From positions 28,838,001 to 28,902,000 of the forward strand of contig CP136893.1 of the NCBI GenBank assembly GCA_034359265.1: a DNA stretch of 64,000 bases, in the 5' to 3' direction. Below, piece by piece: positions 22,242-35,230 of this stretch. Origin of the DNA: Canna indica. Taxonomy: Eukaryota; Streptophyta; Magnoliopsida; Zingiberales; Cannaceae. Within the stretch, counting starts at the first letter, position 1, and the number at the start of each line of letters is the position of its first letter. Below the pieces are notes generated by a model that did not search any database, was not told the origin of the DNA, and saw only the letters and a program-made list of their open reading frames with translations. The translations under genes and the position numbers were made by a program.

Positions 22242-23593
22242 TGTTAGCTTAAGGGTCTCTCTTAAGCTTTGATCTTCATTTTGATGACAACAAACATATA
22301 TTTAATCTATGTGTGAAGTTTTGAGTTCAGGTTGAGGTTGAGATAAGCATGCAAACTTCGTTCGGAGAAGCGAAAGAAAAGAACGTCAAAAAAAGGCTCG
22401 GGTATAGACTAAGTAGATATCTTGTAATATACCCTTAGGACGATCTTATCCCAAGCCTAATTGTAAGGTTATCCAAGTTAGAACTTGGTAACTAAACCTG
22501 ATGAAAAAGCATATAACAAATATAAAGAAAAAATCAGCCTCGGCCTAAGTTCGGTTGATCGAACAAGATAGAAGATTAGGCAGTAGCCTTGTCGATCGAC
22601 CATACGGTCGATCAGATGATCGACCGAATGATGCCTCAAAATGGCAGTAGCCAATCGGTTGACCTGTCGGTCGACCGAAGATGGCGAAAAAATGGCAGAG
22701 GGCTACGTCGGTCGATCGATCGATCGACCGGATTGCGGATCACTCAACTCGTGACTATTCGGTCGACCCGTTGGTCAACCGAACAAAGTAATTAAAGCAG
22801 CAGTCGTGGGCGGTCGATTGATCGGTTGATCGACGATCGACCGACAAGCGACCGAACGACGGTAATGGCTAGTTTTCCGCCCGTTGAATAGCCCATTCGG
22901 TTGAGGGGTTATAAATAACCCTCACCTAACTCCTTTAAGTCTTCTTAGATATTTTATTGAGAATTTAAGAAGTGATTTGAGCCTTCAAAAAGATTGATTG
23001 CTGCGTCATGTTCTTTCATCAACATCCTTCTCAAGTGCCCAGTTCTATTCCTCAACTCTACTGCGATTCAAGTTCATCTACTAGACGAGTTGAAGGATTG
23101 AAGGCTTGGGAAAAGACCATTGGTTCTTCTTTCAATTCTTAGCTCTTTTTCATTGTATTTGAAGAGTTGTTTTAAACTTGTTTTCACCTGTAATAGCTTG
23201 CTAGGTGTGCTAGAGAAACACTTAGGGTTAGACTTTGTAGATTTGTGTTTTGTCTAGATGAATAGGTTTGAGGAGTTCTCAAAGAGGTGAGAATTGTGTC
23301 CTCAGTTGTATTCATAGGGAACCATAAGTTCTATAAAGTAGTTGGTTAGAAATCCTTGGTGATGAGCCAAGATAGTGAAGTAGGCGGTTGGCCGAACCAC
23401 TATATTTCATTGTGTTTGCATTGCCTTGAATGTTTGCTCATTATTGTTCTTGATATTTGATAACATACATTGTTTAGTTACATTTGCATTCAATTGAAGT
23501 TGAAACTAAGCAAAAAGAAAATTGATAAAATAGAAAAAAGGGACAGACACTATTCAACCCCTCCCCCCTTCTAGTGTCGGATTTCATACAACA
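22242..23593 (+). repeat. Solo SIRE-type LTR with GTATC target duplication
   Basis: 1352 bp from TGTTAGCTTAAGG to ...ATACAACA, flanked by GTATC at 22237-22241 and 23594-23598. No internal region is present, the mark of LTR-LTR recombination. GTCGAC/GATCGACC quasi-palindromes lie at about 22590-22860. The 3' end carries ACTATTCAACCCCTCCCCC and TAGTGTCG, the conserved end of this LTR group. Confidence 0.9.
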
Positions 23594-23871
23594 GTATCTA
23601 CCATGATGGGGTGGGTAAGATTTACTTGGCCCTACGATAAGCGCCAAATGTTTTTACCTGAAGTCGGAGTGGTGTGGTCTTGCACATCTCCTAGTCTAAT
23701 GCAACTCTAACAAGGGGACCTGCAACACTCCAACACTCAAGTAAAAAGAAATTCTAGGTGGTGGATATGAAATTGAAATCGAGAGTATACCTGATGTGTG
23801 TCATGTCTGTATATAGTGCATATTTGGGAATGTCTCGAGATGATGATGTCTCCCTCAATCTCGGGGGCATA

Positions 23872-25413
23872 TGTTGGCGAAATGGCGACACTAGAGGGGG
23901 GGTGAATAGTGTATTTACTAATTCGATTAGTCTAAATTCACTTTTAATCATTTACTTAGATTGGTTTAGGCAATTTGTAATTCGATGATTTTATATGCGG
24001 AAGCAATAAATGATTTAGCAATTAAAGCAAATAAGAAATCAATGCAAACACAAGATTTATAGTGGTTCGGCCCCAATGCTTACTCCACTACCTAAGCACC
24101 CCGCTTAGGATTTCCAAACTACTTTTACTAGATTAATTTACGTTTTCCTTACACAGATGACTTTTCACCGAAGAGACACTCTCGACCTAAGGCACTTCCA
24201 CACTAGGAAGTCACTGCCTTCTTATCGAGAGTCTTCTTCCACCTCAACCCTAAGGGACAACTAAACTAATCCTAGTAAACACTAAGTTTACACAAATGGC
24301 TTTACTCCTTCTACACCAAGGATACCACTTCACACAGAAGACCAAACATCCGATCTTCTACAGATGCACAAATTAAACACAGTTTATATAACAGTTAAAT
24401 ACAATTAAAAATAGCTAAAGAATGAAAGCAATAGAGAAAAGCTCTTTTGCAATCCTTCAACTCGTCAAGGGGTAGAGCTTGAATCAACACCCGAGTTGAG
24501 GTAGCAGCTAGCGCTTAAGAAGGTGTTCACGAAAATAGTAGAGCTCGCTTGATCAATCGTTGGAAGGCCTAGATCTTCCCTTTGAATGCCTCAATAAAAT
24601 CTCTATGTGCCAAGGAAGAAGTTAAATCAATCATATGAGGGTATTTTTATACCCTGCTGAAGAAACGGCTGCTCAACGGATATAAAACTATCCGTTGCAG
24701 GCCACCGGTCGAATGATCGATTGAATGGTCGGTCGATCGGTCATTCGATCGCTGCAATTCTCTCTATGGTCGGTCGATCAACGGGTCAACCGCCAGACGC
24801 CACTGTTCATTCCCGACTTTCGGTCGACCGACGCGATCTCGCATCTCGGGTATGAGTAGGTCGTTCGACCGGCGGGGCGACCGCTCGAGCTACTGCTCGT
24901 TTTGGGCTTTGGTCAGTTGATTGCCCGATCGACCGCCTGACGCAAGAAAGTTGTGATTTCATTTCGGTCAACCGACGCAAGCTTCGTCTACAGCTAGCCT
25001 CAATTTGATCGACCGACCGGTCGACCGCTAGGGCTACTGCCCATTTCTTACCCTATTCGGTCGACCAAACTCAGGCTGAGTTTATTTTTTAGCCGATTTC
25101 TTCCGTGCTTCATTTTCGGGTTCCGGCTTTCAACGCGCAGCATCTTGGAGAGCTCTCATGTGAACTTTGAGCCCGTCCAATGTGACTTTGGCGCACACGT
25201 CGATCTTCAAGAAACTTTCCACAACGAACCCGAGCACGACGATCAATGTCCTTCCGATATCTGATTTCTCTGATATTTTCGATCGAGGACATCGAACTCT
25301 AATTGGTATGGAACCTGAAAGATATTCTCAATGAAATCATTAGTTCCATGTTTGTTATCATCAAAACCATCAAAACCGAGATTAAGGCTAAGGTTGAAAA
25401 CCTAAAGCCAACA
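23872..25413 (-). repeat. Solo SIRE-type LTR, opposite orientation
   Basis: 1542 bp; on the plus strand it begins TGTTGGCGAAATGGCGACAC and ends CTAAAGCCAACA, so the element orientation is minus. Flanks are GCATA (23867-23871) and ACATA (25414-25418), a target duplication with one transition. Quasi-palindromes lie at about 24700-25070. No internal sequence remains. Confidence 0.85.
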
Positions 25414-25796
25414 ACATATACTCAGATGGGTCAAGGTTGAACCCCAAGATGTCGGACTCATTACTGTCAAATCTCTGGTAATTAACTAATAAGGGCATGG
25501 GTGTCCTTGTATGGACGGGTGGAACCGCCGAGCTAGGTGGCGTTTGACTTGACTTGAGCCTGGTTCATGCGTGTAGGCGCTTCTGGGCCTCACTTGTCTG
25601 GGCCCAAAGTGCTTGGATATCTCACTCAAAAATAAGGACAAGAAACAATCCTGCCTGGATCCAGATCAATCTAAGATTCCGATAAAATGGCCCTGTTCTT
25701 ATATCTAGTACTATAGTTGCTCAGAAGCAATTTGTTCACTTCTTTGATTGCTTGAACCGATGCTCTAGGAAGATGAGTTTGCAGTGGACATTCAAG

Positions 25797-26213
25797 GCGA
25801 TTAGGGGTATTTTTGTACCATTTTCAATAACTTTAGGGGCATTTTAGTACTCTGGTGAAAACGTCAAGAGTATTTTAGTACCATGGTGAAAACGTCATCG
25901 ACATTTTAGTACCATGGTGAAAACATCAATGGCATTTTAGTACCTTTAATATTAGTTGTGGAACACCCCCCTCCCCCTTGTTGACGTGTTGCTAACGTAG
26001 CAAGTCTTGGTCTGCATATGCGCTATGTGTCCAAGTCAACAGTCCCGATCATTAGTCATGTTAACTCTGTTATCCCTCCACTAACACTGTTAACCTATAG
26101 GGTCATTTATGTACCGATTCTATTACGTAAGGGGTATTTTTTATTCAAGAAAACATTAGAGCTATTTTAGTACATGTGAGTAAAAGTTGGGAGCATTTTA
26201 ATATGTTTTCTAT
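25797..26213 (-). repeat. Right terminal inverted repeat
   Basis: Inverted partner of 21815-22200, about 417 bp. The inner part repeats the unit TGGTGAAAACGTCA-ATTTTAGTACCA about three times in tandem, where the left arm has fewer. Confidence 0.85.
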
Positions 26214-26494
26214 TTTTTTTAAACATAAGACTATTTTTAAACCTAAGCTGGTTTTAAGAAATTCTCTTATTCTTTGATGTTCCCAAATGGTTATTTATTT
26301 GGCCAATTGTCCATGTGGATACATATTAGATACATAGCCATTCATTTTGAAGATGAATACAAATGCTCTTCACAATTCTTATAATAAGGTGGTGCATCCT
26401 CTTAAATGAACGGACCAACTTTCATACTCCATAGTATATATCTTAACTCATGATAACTCTCTCTCTCTCTATATATATATATAACACACACTCA

Positions 26495-26529
<35 letters not shown>

Positions 26530-26605
26530 AATGAATTCTATCGTTTATAAGTTTTCATATTATATACAACAACCAATGCATATAGACATTGAATATTATT
26601 ACTAT
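26214..26605. other. Short spacer with microsatellites
   Basis: No gene seen. It carries (CT)n(TA)n tracts at 26457-26529. Confidence 0.6.
26457..26529 (+). repeat. Compound (CT)n/(TA)n microsatellite
   Basis: Two successive CT-then-TA tracts separated by ACACACACTCA, i.e. a duplicated compound microsatellite. Confidence 0.9.
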
Positions 26606-29600
26606 AAGAAAATTATGATAATTTCCTGCAGGATCGATAAAATTCGAACCCGACGAGAGAAACAGAAAATCAAATCTGAAACTAAAATTATAAAAAATAA
26701 GAGACACAAGCGGTTAACATAGTTCGGAGACGACGAGGTATCATTCTTACGTCCATTCGAGGAGAAGGATGAGACAAACTTTATTAACTTAGGAAGAGAA
26801 TACAATCCCAAAAAAGAATAGCAAAACCTTTCACAATAGTACTCAAGCTTCAAGCTTTGCTATTGATTGAATTCTTGAAGTGCTTTTGCCTTCCATCTTT
26901 TCCCCCATTTGCATACTCTTTCAAAAAGACAATGGACAATGATTCACTCGCTCACGGTATTAATCGCACGTTGACACCCTCTATCTTTTTTCTTTCAGGC
27001 AAAAAAGGGCTGCCAATTTATAGGCAAAGTGTTGAGGTTGATTCGTGTTCTAATCTCAAAATCTCTGGTGGAGGAGGAGTTGAACATGGCAAAGATTTCG
27101 ACTGTAGGAGTAAATTTCGGCTAAGATGCATGATGGAGAAGAAAACTTGATCTCCATGCGCTTGATCCACCGAGAGAGGCAGTAATGGGGCTGCTGAGAT
27201 ATCAGGTGTGAAAGTTGTGCAAAAGAAGCTGTCCTAAGAAGACATGTTACGATGGACAGAGTTCTTTACCTCCAAGATATTGTGCCATGAATGATGGACC
27301 TAGTTATTTGCCAAGGGCTGCGAAGAGGAGATCCCAGTTGGCTGAGATCCTTGGACGAAAGAGGAAAGTTGGGTCTTAATCTGTTTGGAATTTCAACGAT
27401 GATCCACTTGGAATTTTGCCAGAAAAATGAAGTGACGGCTGCAGTCGCTTCTTTCCTCTGTTCGAGACAAAGGAAAGTTCTCCTTTTCCCGTGAGATGAA
27501 ATGGGTGATTGGCCAGCATAAAAGGGACCTGTTGGGCTCGATCAAAGTTGATAAATAATTATTGCCCACATGAAGATGAAAGCTGTTGTCACACCCCAAA
27601 TCAGACATGAGCAGCCAGGGTACGTCACGTACCCCGAAGCTCAAACCAAACCACATACACAGCAAACCAGACATGAACATTTAATAACCTTTCAAGAATT
27701 TATAAAAGACATTTATTTTCAAAGAAAACCCCAAACCACCAACTCAATAAATAGCTAAATGTTCAAATTGATTTCAAAAGTTTAATTACTAAACAAAGAC
27801 ACCTCAAAGTAATAAAAGTACGAAAACATAATAAATCGAGTCGACATGACTCAACAACTCAATAAAGAGAAAATGACTCGGGTATCCCTCTCGACCACGA
27901 CATGTCACAAGACCCGCTGCCCTGCCGACCAGCCGCACTACTACACCTCGGTACCTCTTTGATCTAATTCAGGTGCTACAAAAAAACAAAAATGAGAGGT
28001 AAGTCCAACAAGGACTTAGTGAGTAGATCAATCCTCAATTTCATCACAACATCACCATCATGCATAATCAAATAACACATAATTAAGCATAAGAAAAATA
28101 AGCATAATTTAGGATCATTTAGTTTTAGCGGAGCACTCCTCCAAGTCATCATGTAGCAACCTGCAAGAAATATGCCTCCAAGTATAAAATATAGACATGC
28201 TCAATGCAACAATCCACATGCTCACCCGTACCCATCGATCCTCCTCGCCACATAGGGCAGGTAGTCGATGTGGCCTCTGATCTACCACCCAGCCAGTGTC
28301 GTATCTTTGGGGTATGCTCTCCTCTCACCGACACAACTATTCTGATCCGTCTCTTTGGGGCATACGTTCCCCTCACCGGTCGGATCTTCGGACTGTCTCT
28401 TTGGGGTATGAGCTCCCCTCACTAGTCGGACTTCCGGAATAAGGCCAATGTTGTCTCTTTGGGGCATACCCTCCCCTCACCAGCGAGACTTTTAGGAAAT
28501 GCAACAAGCACATCACAACATCACACACGCAGGTATATAGACATAAAATAAGATGTGCCATCAACAAGTAAACAAGGGTATGTTAAGGGCATACCTCATC
28601 CTCCACGTTCTCAAGCCATAATTCACAACCACGTATGTATATATAAGCATATGATAAGGAAGGTATAACATATAATAAATGTACAATACATCTAAAAATG
28701 TAGGGTAAAGGGAACGAAAAGCACATATAGAAAACCCTAAAAATAGGGTATCACCACCTTGCAATTCTATACAATGTAACCCTCCCTTGGTGATCCTTAT
28801 CGAATACCCTAGGGCCGGCCTACCTCCCTCACCCAAGTGCCCCGAGGGCAAGGAAGGTTCGGCCCCCTTAGGTGTCCTTTGGGTCGGCCCTTCCGATAGT
28901 TAAATTTAGGTCCTAGCGTCTCTAGATGTCCCTAGGGTTCCTAATTCCCTAGTTGAAGGTCTCTACAATTTATTAATTTGTAGGAGTAATTTAAGATACC
29001 CTAAAGTGTGTTCTTAGGTGTAAAAATTATATTTTTAACCCCTAAAATCTGTCCTAAGGTGGCCGGCCACCCTAGGGTCCCTAAAGAGTCCGAGAAGGGG
29101 GTGGCACACCCTAAAATCTACCCCAAACTACCTTCTTTCATCAAGGTATCAACCAAGCATCAAGAATTGCTAACAACCAACAAGATTCATCAAGATTTCA
29201 TCAAGAAATCAAAGGGGAAGAGGGGCGGCACAGCAAGGAAAGGGGGCGGCCAATTGCCCAAAAATCGATCCGATAGAATCTTAGCGATCACGATAAAATC
29301 CTCAATTTGATTATCCGATTCAATTTGAGAAAAACACACTGGAAAACAATGAAATCCACATGGCGACGGCATGAATGAGAAAATTGGGGGAAAAGAAGGC
29401 TAGAACCACTGACCTATTTGGAGAAATCGGGAAGGAAGAAGAAGCTAGGGATCTTCCTACGATGAACTCGCGAAATCCCGGCTCCGACGGCTCTCCTCTC
29501 CTCTTGCGTCACCCTCTCTCTCCTCTCTCTAGGTCTCGGGTGGCGTGCGGCTAAAACCCTGGCCGCACGACCCAAGTTCTATTTTATGGGGCCCGATTGG

Positions 29601-30350
29601 GCTCCAAATGACCAAATTGCCCCTCCTCTAGTTAATCGACTTAAACAATTCATTTCTAACCCGTTCTAATTTCGATTCGACTTCTGATTGAACCGCTAAA
29701 TTCATCTCGATATCCTCTATCATCCTAGCATGCTTTATCACATAAATATGATGATTAATTTTTTTCTAAATTTTTCTACAAAATTTGCTTATCCGGATTT
29801 AATCCCGAAGCTCTACGCCAATTCATGTTAACTCGAGCTCATAGTCCCCTGCTTAAGAATAAAATACTATTTTTAATTTTTTGGGCATTACAATTGCACT
29901 CTCGGCTTCAAAAGACTCGAATGGGCAACGACTAATAAACAAAGCCTCAATGGCCTTTAGCATGTAACAAGGGCCATAAAGGCCTATTTTAGGACTTGGG
30001 CTTCATGGTCCATGATTTAATAAAACATGACTAGTTTTGATTAAGCCAATTCAGGATGATTCAATTAAATTGGATCACTAGTTCAAACATATCTTGATCA
30101 AATCAACTTCAATTTGGACCCAATCGAGCTTGTTGGATTCGGTTCAAACCAAATTTGAGTCAACACGTAACAATTTCTTCATTTGATGAAAATTGGGGGC
30201 AATGAAGTCCTCAGAAATCGTCCTCCTCTCCTATAAGGGCCGCATAGGGCCTATGTCAAATTGGTACTCAATTGGGCCAAGTCTGATCCTTGCTTGGACT
30301 TAGGAACCCATAAAGTCCTTCGAGTCTCCTCCTTCATTGTGCATCTCCAA
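26606..30350 (-). repeat. Degenerate copia-like LTR, copy A, split by a gypsy LTR
   Basis: 26606-27586 plus about 29893-30350 is colinear with copy B (30537-31557). Shared stretches include AGAGACACAA, GAGACAAACTTTATT, CAATCCCAAAAAAGAATAGC, the CCCTCTATCT block and, at the right end, TCAATTGGGCCAAGTC and GTCTCCTCCTTCATTGTGCATCTC. Copy B lacks about 0.5 kb present here in the middle (about 29900-30260). The ORFs inside are not conserved between copies and are not called as genes. The true right boundary could lie a few bases either side. Confidence 0.65.
27587..29892 (-). repeat. Gypsy LTR without internal region, minus orientation
   Basis: 2306 bp; on the minus strand it runs TGTAATGCCC...GGGGTGTGACA, the ends typical of the chromovirus LTRs here. 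It is a different subfamily from 10072-19129 but the same as the fragment at 38165-39618. Inside, at about 28290-28500, are four imperfect units containing TCTTTGGGG-AT and CTCCCCTCACCG. No internal gypsy sequence or primer site adjoins it, and flanking 5-mers (GCTGT and ATTGC) do not match, so a clean solo-LTR event is not proven. Confidence 0.75.
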
Positions 30351-30536
30351 GAAGGACTCGCCCTGAAAGTAAAAATTTATACATAAGGTACACCTAGTGT
30401 CTTGTATCCTCTTCATAGTTAGGATCGCTTTCATCTCTATTGACTAGAGTGCATAGTTGACATTGCGGTCTAACTTCTTAATATCAAAAATTGGTGCTCA
30501 ACATGGTTGGGAAATATGCTTTGATACCAACTATTA
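30351..30536 (-). other. Residual internal sequence between copia-like LTRs with primer site
   Basis: Only about 190 bp separates the two LTR copies. On the minus strand TGGTATCAAAGC (30529-30518) follows the LTR end ...TTTCA by seven bases; it matches the tRNA-Met-type primer site of copia elements. No gag or pol remains, so the element has lost its body. Confidence 0.6.
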
Positions 30537-31557
30537 TGAAATTATGGGAATTTTCTATAGGATTGACAAAACCCAAACCCAATGAGAGAAACTAAAAACC
30601 AAATCCGAAACCAAGATTGCGAAAAATAAGAGACACAATGGATTAACGTGGTTTTGAGACGATGAGGTATTGTTCCTACGTCCACGACGAGAATGAGACA
30701 AACTTTATTTACTTAGGAAGAGCATACAATCCCAAAAAAGAATAGCAAAACCTTTTGCAATAGTACTCAAGCTTTGTTATTGATTGAACTCGATCTTCAC
30801 AGTGCTTTTGCCTTCCATCTTTTTCCCAATCTGCACACCCTCTCAAAAAGGCAATGGATAATGGTTCACCCACTCACGATATTAATCACACGTTCACACC
30901 CTCTATCTATTTTCCTTTTGGGCAAAAAAGGTTTGCTAATTTATAGGCGAAGTGTTGAGGTTGATTCACGTTTTGATCTCGAAATCTTCGATAGAGGAGT
31001 AGTTGAACATGGCAAAGTTATTGGCTATAGAAGTAAATTTCAGCTAAGATGCATGATGGAGAAGAAAACTCAATCATGCGCTTGATCTGCCAAGATAGGT
31101 GGTAATGTGGTTGTCGAGATATCAAGTGTGAAAGATATGCAGAAGAAGCTGTCCCAAGAAGTCATGTTACGATGGACCGAGCTCTTTACCTCCATGATGT
31201 TGTGCCATGATGGACCGAGTTATTTGCCAAGGGTTGCAGAGAGAGGATATCCTAGGTGGCCGAGATCCTTTGATGTAAGAGTACGATTGGGTCTTAATCT
31301 GCTTGGAACTTAAACGAGGACCCGCCAGGAGTTTTGTCAGAAAAATGTTGAATCAAGTGATGGATGCAACCGCCTCTTTCCTATGTTCCAAACAAAGGAA
31401 AGGTCTCCTTTTTTAGTGAGAAGAAATAAGTGATTGACCAACATCAAAGGGATCCGCTGGGGCTCGGTCAATTGGTGTTCAATTGGGCCAAGTCCGATCC
31501 CTCCTTTGACTTAGGAACCAACACAGTCCTCCGAGTCTCCTCCTTCATTGTGCATCT
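30537..31557 (-). repeat. Degenerate copia-like LTR, copy B
   Basis: Colinear with copy A (see 26606-30350). In element orientation it ends ATTTCA at 30537, next to the primer site, so it is the 5' LTR. Its 3' flank ends close to the CACTA terminus at 31578. Confidence 0.65.
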
Positions 31558-32129
31558 CTTTCCATGATGGCTATTCACACTATTGGAAAATGATCTTCTG
31601 TGACGGCACCAGTTGTTGCAAAATCGTGATCGAAGACCTTCTGTGACGACAGACGACAGTCGTAAAAGACTTCGTCGCAAATAATCTGCAACAACCGCTT
31701 CCGCAGTCGCAAAAACCCTGAAACTACGACCGCCTCCGTGACGACCAACGGGCGTCGCACACGCGGTTATGAAACATCAATGTCACCTAGAAGCCGCCAT
31801 TGGATCGTCAGAAAGAAGTTGCCGAATTTTTGCAACATGTGATAAGAGAGTGTGCAACTGTTGATACAACAGTTCGATACATATTCTGTGATGAGAGTTG
31901 TGGCAGATGTAAATTTTATTTTTTATATAATTAAAAAAAATTGAAATTTTTTGTTTACATCTATATTCAAAGATATAAAACAATAATACGACAACAGTGA
32001 ACAAAAGAAGCATCAAATAAATATCATATATATACATCAAAAATTTATTCACATCAAATGTATCAAAATAATATATTCATCAATGTATCAAAAAAATGTA
32101 ACTATGATACAAAATAAACATACAAAAAT

Positions 32130-33341
32130 TATAAGTCGAATAACCTGCACTAGAGGAGAGGTGAATAATATGTTAACTAAAAACCTTAGCCTAATTGCGA
32201 TTTTAAACAATTCCACTTGATTACTTAGGCAAGACACAATTTCAATCAACAAGTGGAAGTAATAAATAAGACAATTTAAACAGAAAAAATATATTAATGC
32301 TAACATAATGATTTATAGTGGTTCATCCTTAATGCCTACTCCACTACCCAAGCAATCCACTTAGGATTTCACTCGCAATCCACTAGATTAAAAGCTCCTT
32401 ACAATGATGAATTCTCTCCGAAAAGTCTTCGTTCTCACACCGAGCGCACTTCCACACCCAGAAGCCTTCCATCCTCACACCGAAGGCACTTCCACACTCA
32501 GAAGCCTCCACCTTCCTACCGAGAGCACTCTCCCACCTCACTATCACCTAAGGACACTCTAGTGCTAGATTACAAGGGTGGACTTATGTCTTACAACCTA
32601 GGCAACCACCACACTCAACAAACCTAGCACCCTAGGTTTACACACTTTAAACACAAAATACAAACAATAAAACACAAGTACAAATGGAGCAAATGAACAA
32701 ACAAATAAAACTTAGCTCCAAAACGAATTCCCTAGTCTACTTGATGCCTTTGGATGATGAATTAATAAGGAGTGAAGGCTCAATCAAGGTTTAACCTCAA
32801 AACTAGGGTTTGCTTGAAAGATGGCTCAAGAAAAGCTTGCAAATATCAAGGGATGACTCAATGAAAGGTTCAATAGCTTGGAAGGCTGATTTGGGGTCCT
32901 TTTATAGAGATCCCAAAGCTAGGGGCTCAAAAAGAGTCGTTCAATGGATCTAAATATATTTGCTGGACCTTTCGGTCGACCCTCGGGCGGTGGAGATACG
33001 ACCGAGGGTAACCCGACCAGGTTCTGCAAAATTTCTAAAACCCTTTCGTTCGATCCTCGGGCGACCATCGGGCGGTCGAGGATTTGCCGAGATTCGACCG
33101 ATAATCAACATTCTACCTGATTTTTATAGGTTGTTGATTTCTTGGTTTTTGGGTTTTGCTTTCAGATTTTGGTTTCGATGATCGTCCTTTCGATTCCTTC
33201 AATTCCTCCGATTTTTCCGATCGTGGACGTCGCGCACAAACCGACTTTGAACTTGAAAATATTTTTCGCTTAAACATTAGTTCTATGTTTGTTATCATCA
33301 AAATTAAGATTAAAACCAAGGTTGAAAATCTTAGGCCAACA
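32130..33341 (-). repeat. 3' LTR of the gag-only element
   Basis: 1212 bp. The plus-strand start TATAAGTCGAATAACC aligns base for base with TGTAAATTGAAAGATC of the other LTR, so the terminal TG has mutated to TA. It ends CTTAGGCCAACA, followed by the purine tract complement ATCTCCCCC. A GC-rich GGTCGACC/TCGGGCG block lies at about 32965-33110. Confidence 0.87.
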
Positions 33342-35230
33342 ATCTCCCCCTTTTTGATGATGACAAACATTCTTAAGAAAATATTTTCATTAACGCTTAA
33401 AGGAAGTCAATCATGAGATTTCTCCCCCTATCATCATGCATATTTACATAATAGAACTGCACTATCTATATGCAAGTTTTTTCTATATATTTTTTCCCTT
33501 TACTTATATTTTTCTCCTCCTTTTGACATCAATCAAAAATGACAAGAAAAGTTAACCTATAGTCAAAGTTGAGACATGAAATCATTTTTCATGAAAGCAT
33601 GTAGATCTCAACTCAAGGGATGAAAAACAAATGTCTAATATGAGACTAAATCATACATGATAGCAAGGAATGATAACTAAAATCCAAATTCGAAAATCAT
33701 GTATAAATTCAAGTATCGATCAAAATATCAAAAATCATTGTAAAAATAATTTTTTTCTTAAGTAATAATGAGAACGATACAAAAAATAGAATTATGATAT
33801 CATACTTGAAGTCTCATTTAAAAATTTCGATGAAAATTCAAAGTATCGAAAAATGAACACTTAGGAATAATGATACTTTAAAGTTTTGAAATCTAACTTC
33901 AAAAATCCATATCAAATCATATTCTTATTCAAGATTTTTGAAATTTTTACACAAGAAACTAGGTTTTTTTGCTGAAAATGCAATTTCAAGAATTAGTCAA
34001 AAATCATTTTTCTATATTTTTTTAAATAACTCAAATTCGGTGGCATTTCATAAATATCAGTTATTTTTTCAACAGTTCTCATTCAAACTTTCCATATACC
34101 TAGATATGATCATTTATATCAAGTTTGAGATGAAAATATTGTCATTTGGTCAAAGTATCAACTAAGCACGATTTCATTCAAAATAAGCAAGTTATCATGA
34201 ATTTTGCTAAGTATCAAATTTTAACATTTACTCATGATTTTTCAAACTTAGGCACATAGACACCTAACATGAGTAATTATAAATATGTTTGTGAAGTTTC
34301 GACTCAAAATGAAATGTCTAAGTCATTTTGTTGATTTAGGTCAAACTTTTCAAGAATGAGTCCCGAAAGTGATTTAGTTATCACTTTATCTACCTACACA
34401 TGATTTTTAAAGTTTAAACACCTAGAAGCATGTCATGTGTGCATCTAAACATGTTTCGTGAGTTTGGACTTAGGAAGTCTTTAATGATAATTTTTAACCT
34501 AGGGCAATTTCATTCAATGAAAATTGCCTAAGTATCTAAGAATTTTTCTACTCGTGAGATTTCAATCATTTTCATGTCATTTCAATCATGAGTATAGAAA
34601 CATCAATCAAACATAAAAATTGAGGTATTAGACTAAAAATTTACAACAACCAAAAACATACATCATCCATGGGAATTTAGCCAAACTTCATTTTCTTTTC
34701 TATTTCCCTTATATTAATTTTGCTAAAAGTAAGGATTCATTTCAAAATAAGGTCAAACATGAAACCAAAATGAATCAAGAGATCTCAAAATGTGAAATAT
34801 TTGAAAATTAAGATCTCCAAACCCTTCCTATTGGTTGGAAACCGAAAGGCTATAATTAGCCTACGATTTTTAACTGCAAGGTCGCATGAGTCCGTTATAG
34901 ACTACATAGGTATATGAAGAGATTGAGAATCAAAAATAAAAATCATTTTCATAAAACATATCAAGAGCAGGGAAATCAACCTAAATCCATCATGTATCAA
35001 AATTCCAATTTTAAAATAGAAATTAAAGTGATAGGAATGACACCAAAGTACTTTTGATGCCAACCTTACTTAGGCATCTTGAAGTTGCAACCTCATGAAG
35101 ATTTTTCATTTGAATCCAGTGTCAACTTCATTATTTCATTTCTCATTCATCCTTGTGTGGTACCCAAATACCTTTGGGTCTTAGGAGGTTAGTGGAGTTA
35201 GGTACTCAAAGTATCTTCACAACACTTGGA

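Larger units (their letters stand above)
21815..26213. mobile_element. Mutator-like fold-back element with ~0.4-kb terminal inverted repeats, interrupted by two solo LTRs
   Basis: The left arm (21815-22200) reappears inverted at 25797-26213 with clear colinear similarity, e.g. GACCCTATAGGTTAAC, GCGCATATGCAGACCAAGAC, GTACTAAAATGCC and AAAAATACCCCTAAT. A possible 9-bp target duplication, TTTTTTTAA, lies at 21806-21814 and 26214-26222. Nine bp fits Mutator-like elements, but the sequence is simple. Without the two inserted LTRs the original element is about 1.5 kb with about 0.7 kb of non-coding centre, so it is non-autonomous. Confidence 0.75.

Noticed and set aside
28290..28500. Possible CRISPR-like repeat-spacer array
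   Set aside because: Units are imperfect, adjacent and plant-LTR-derived; the same units occur at 38165-38350 in another LTR copy.
28149..28567. Overlapping short ORFs rich in Pro-Lys-Arg on both strands
   Set aside because: Produced by tandem TCTTTGGGG/CCCCTCACC units of a gypsy LTR; no protein family recognised.
27582..29897. Perfect solo-LTR call with target duplication
   Set aside because: Flanking 5-mers GCTGT and ATTGC do not match, so only an LTR without internal region is claimed.
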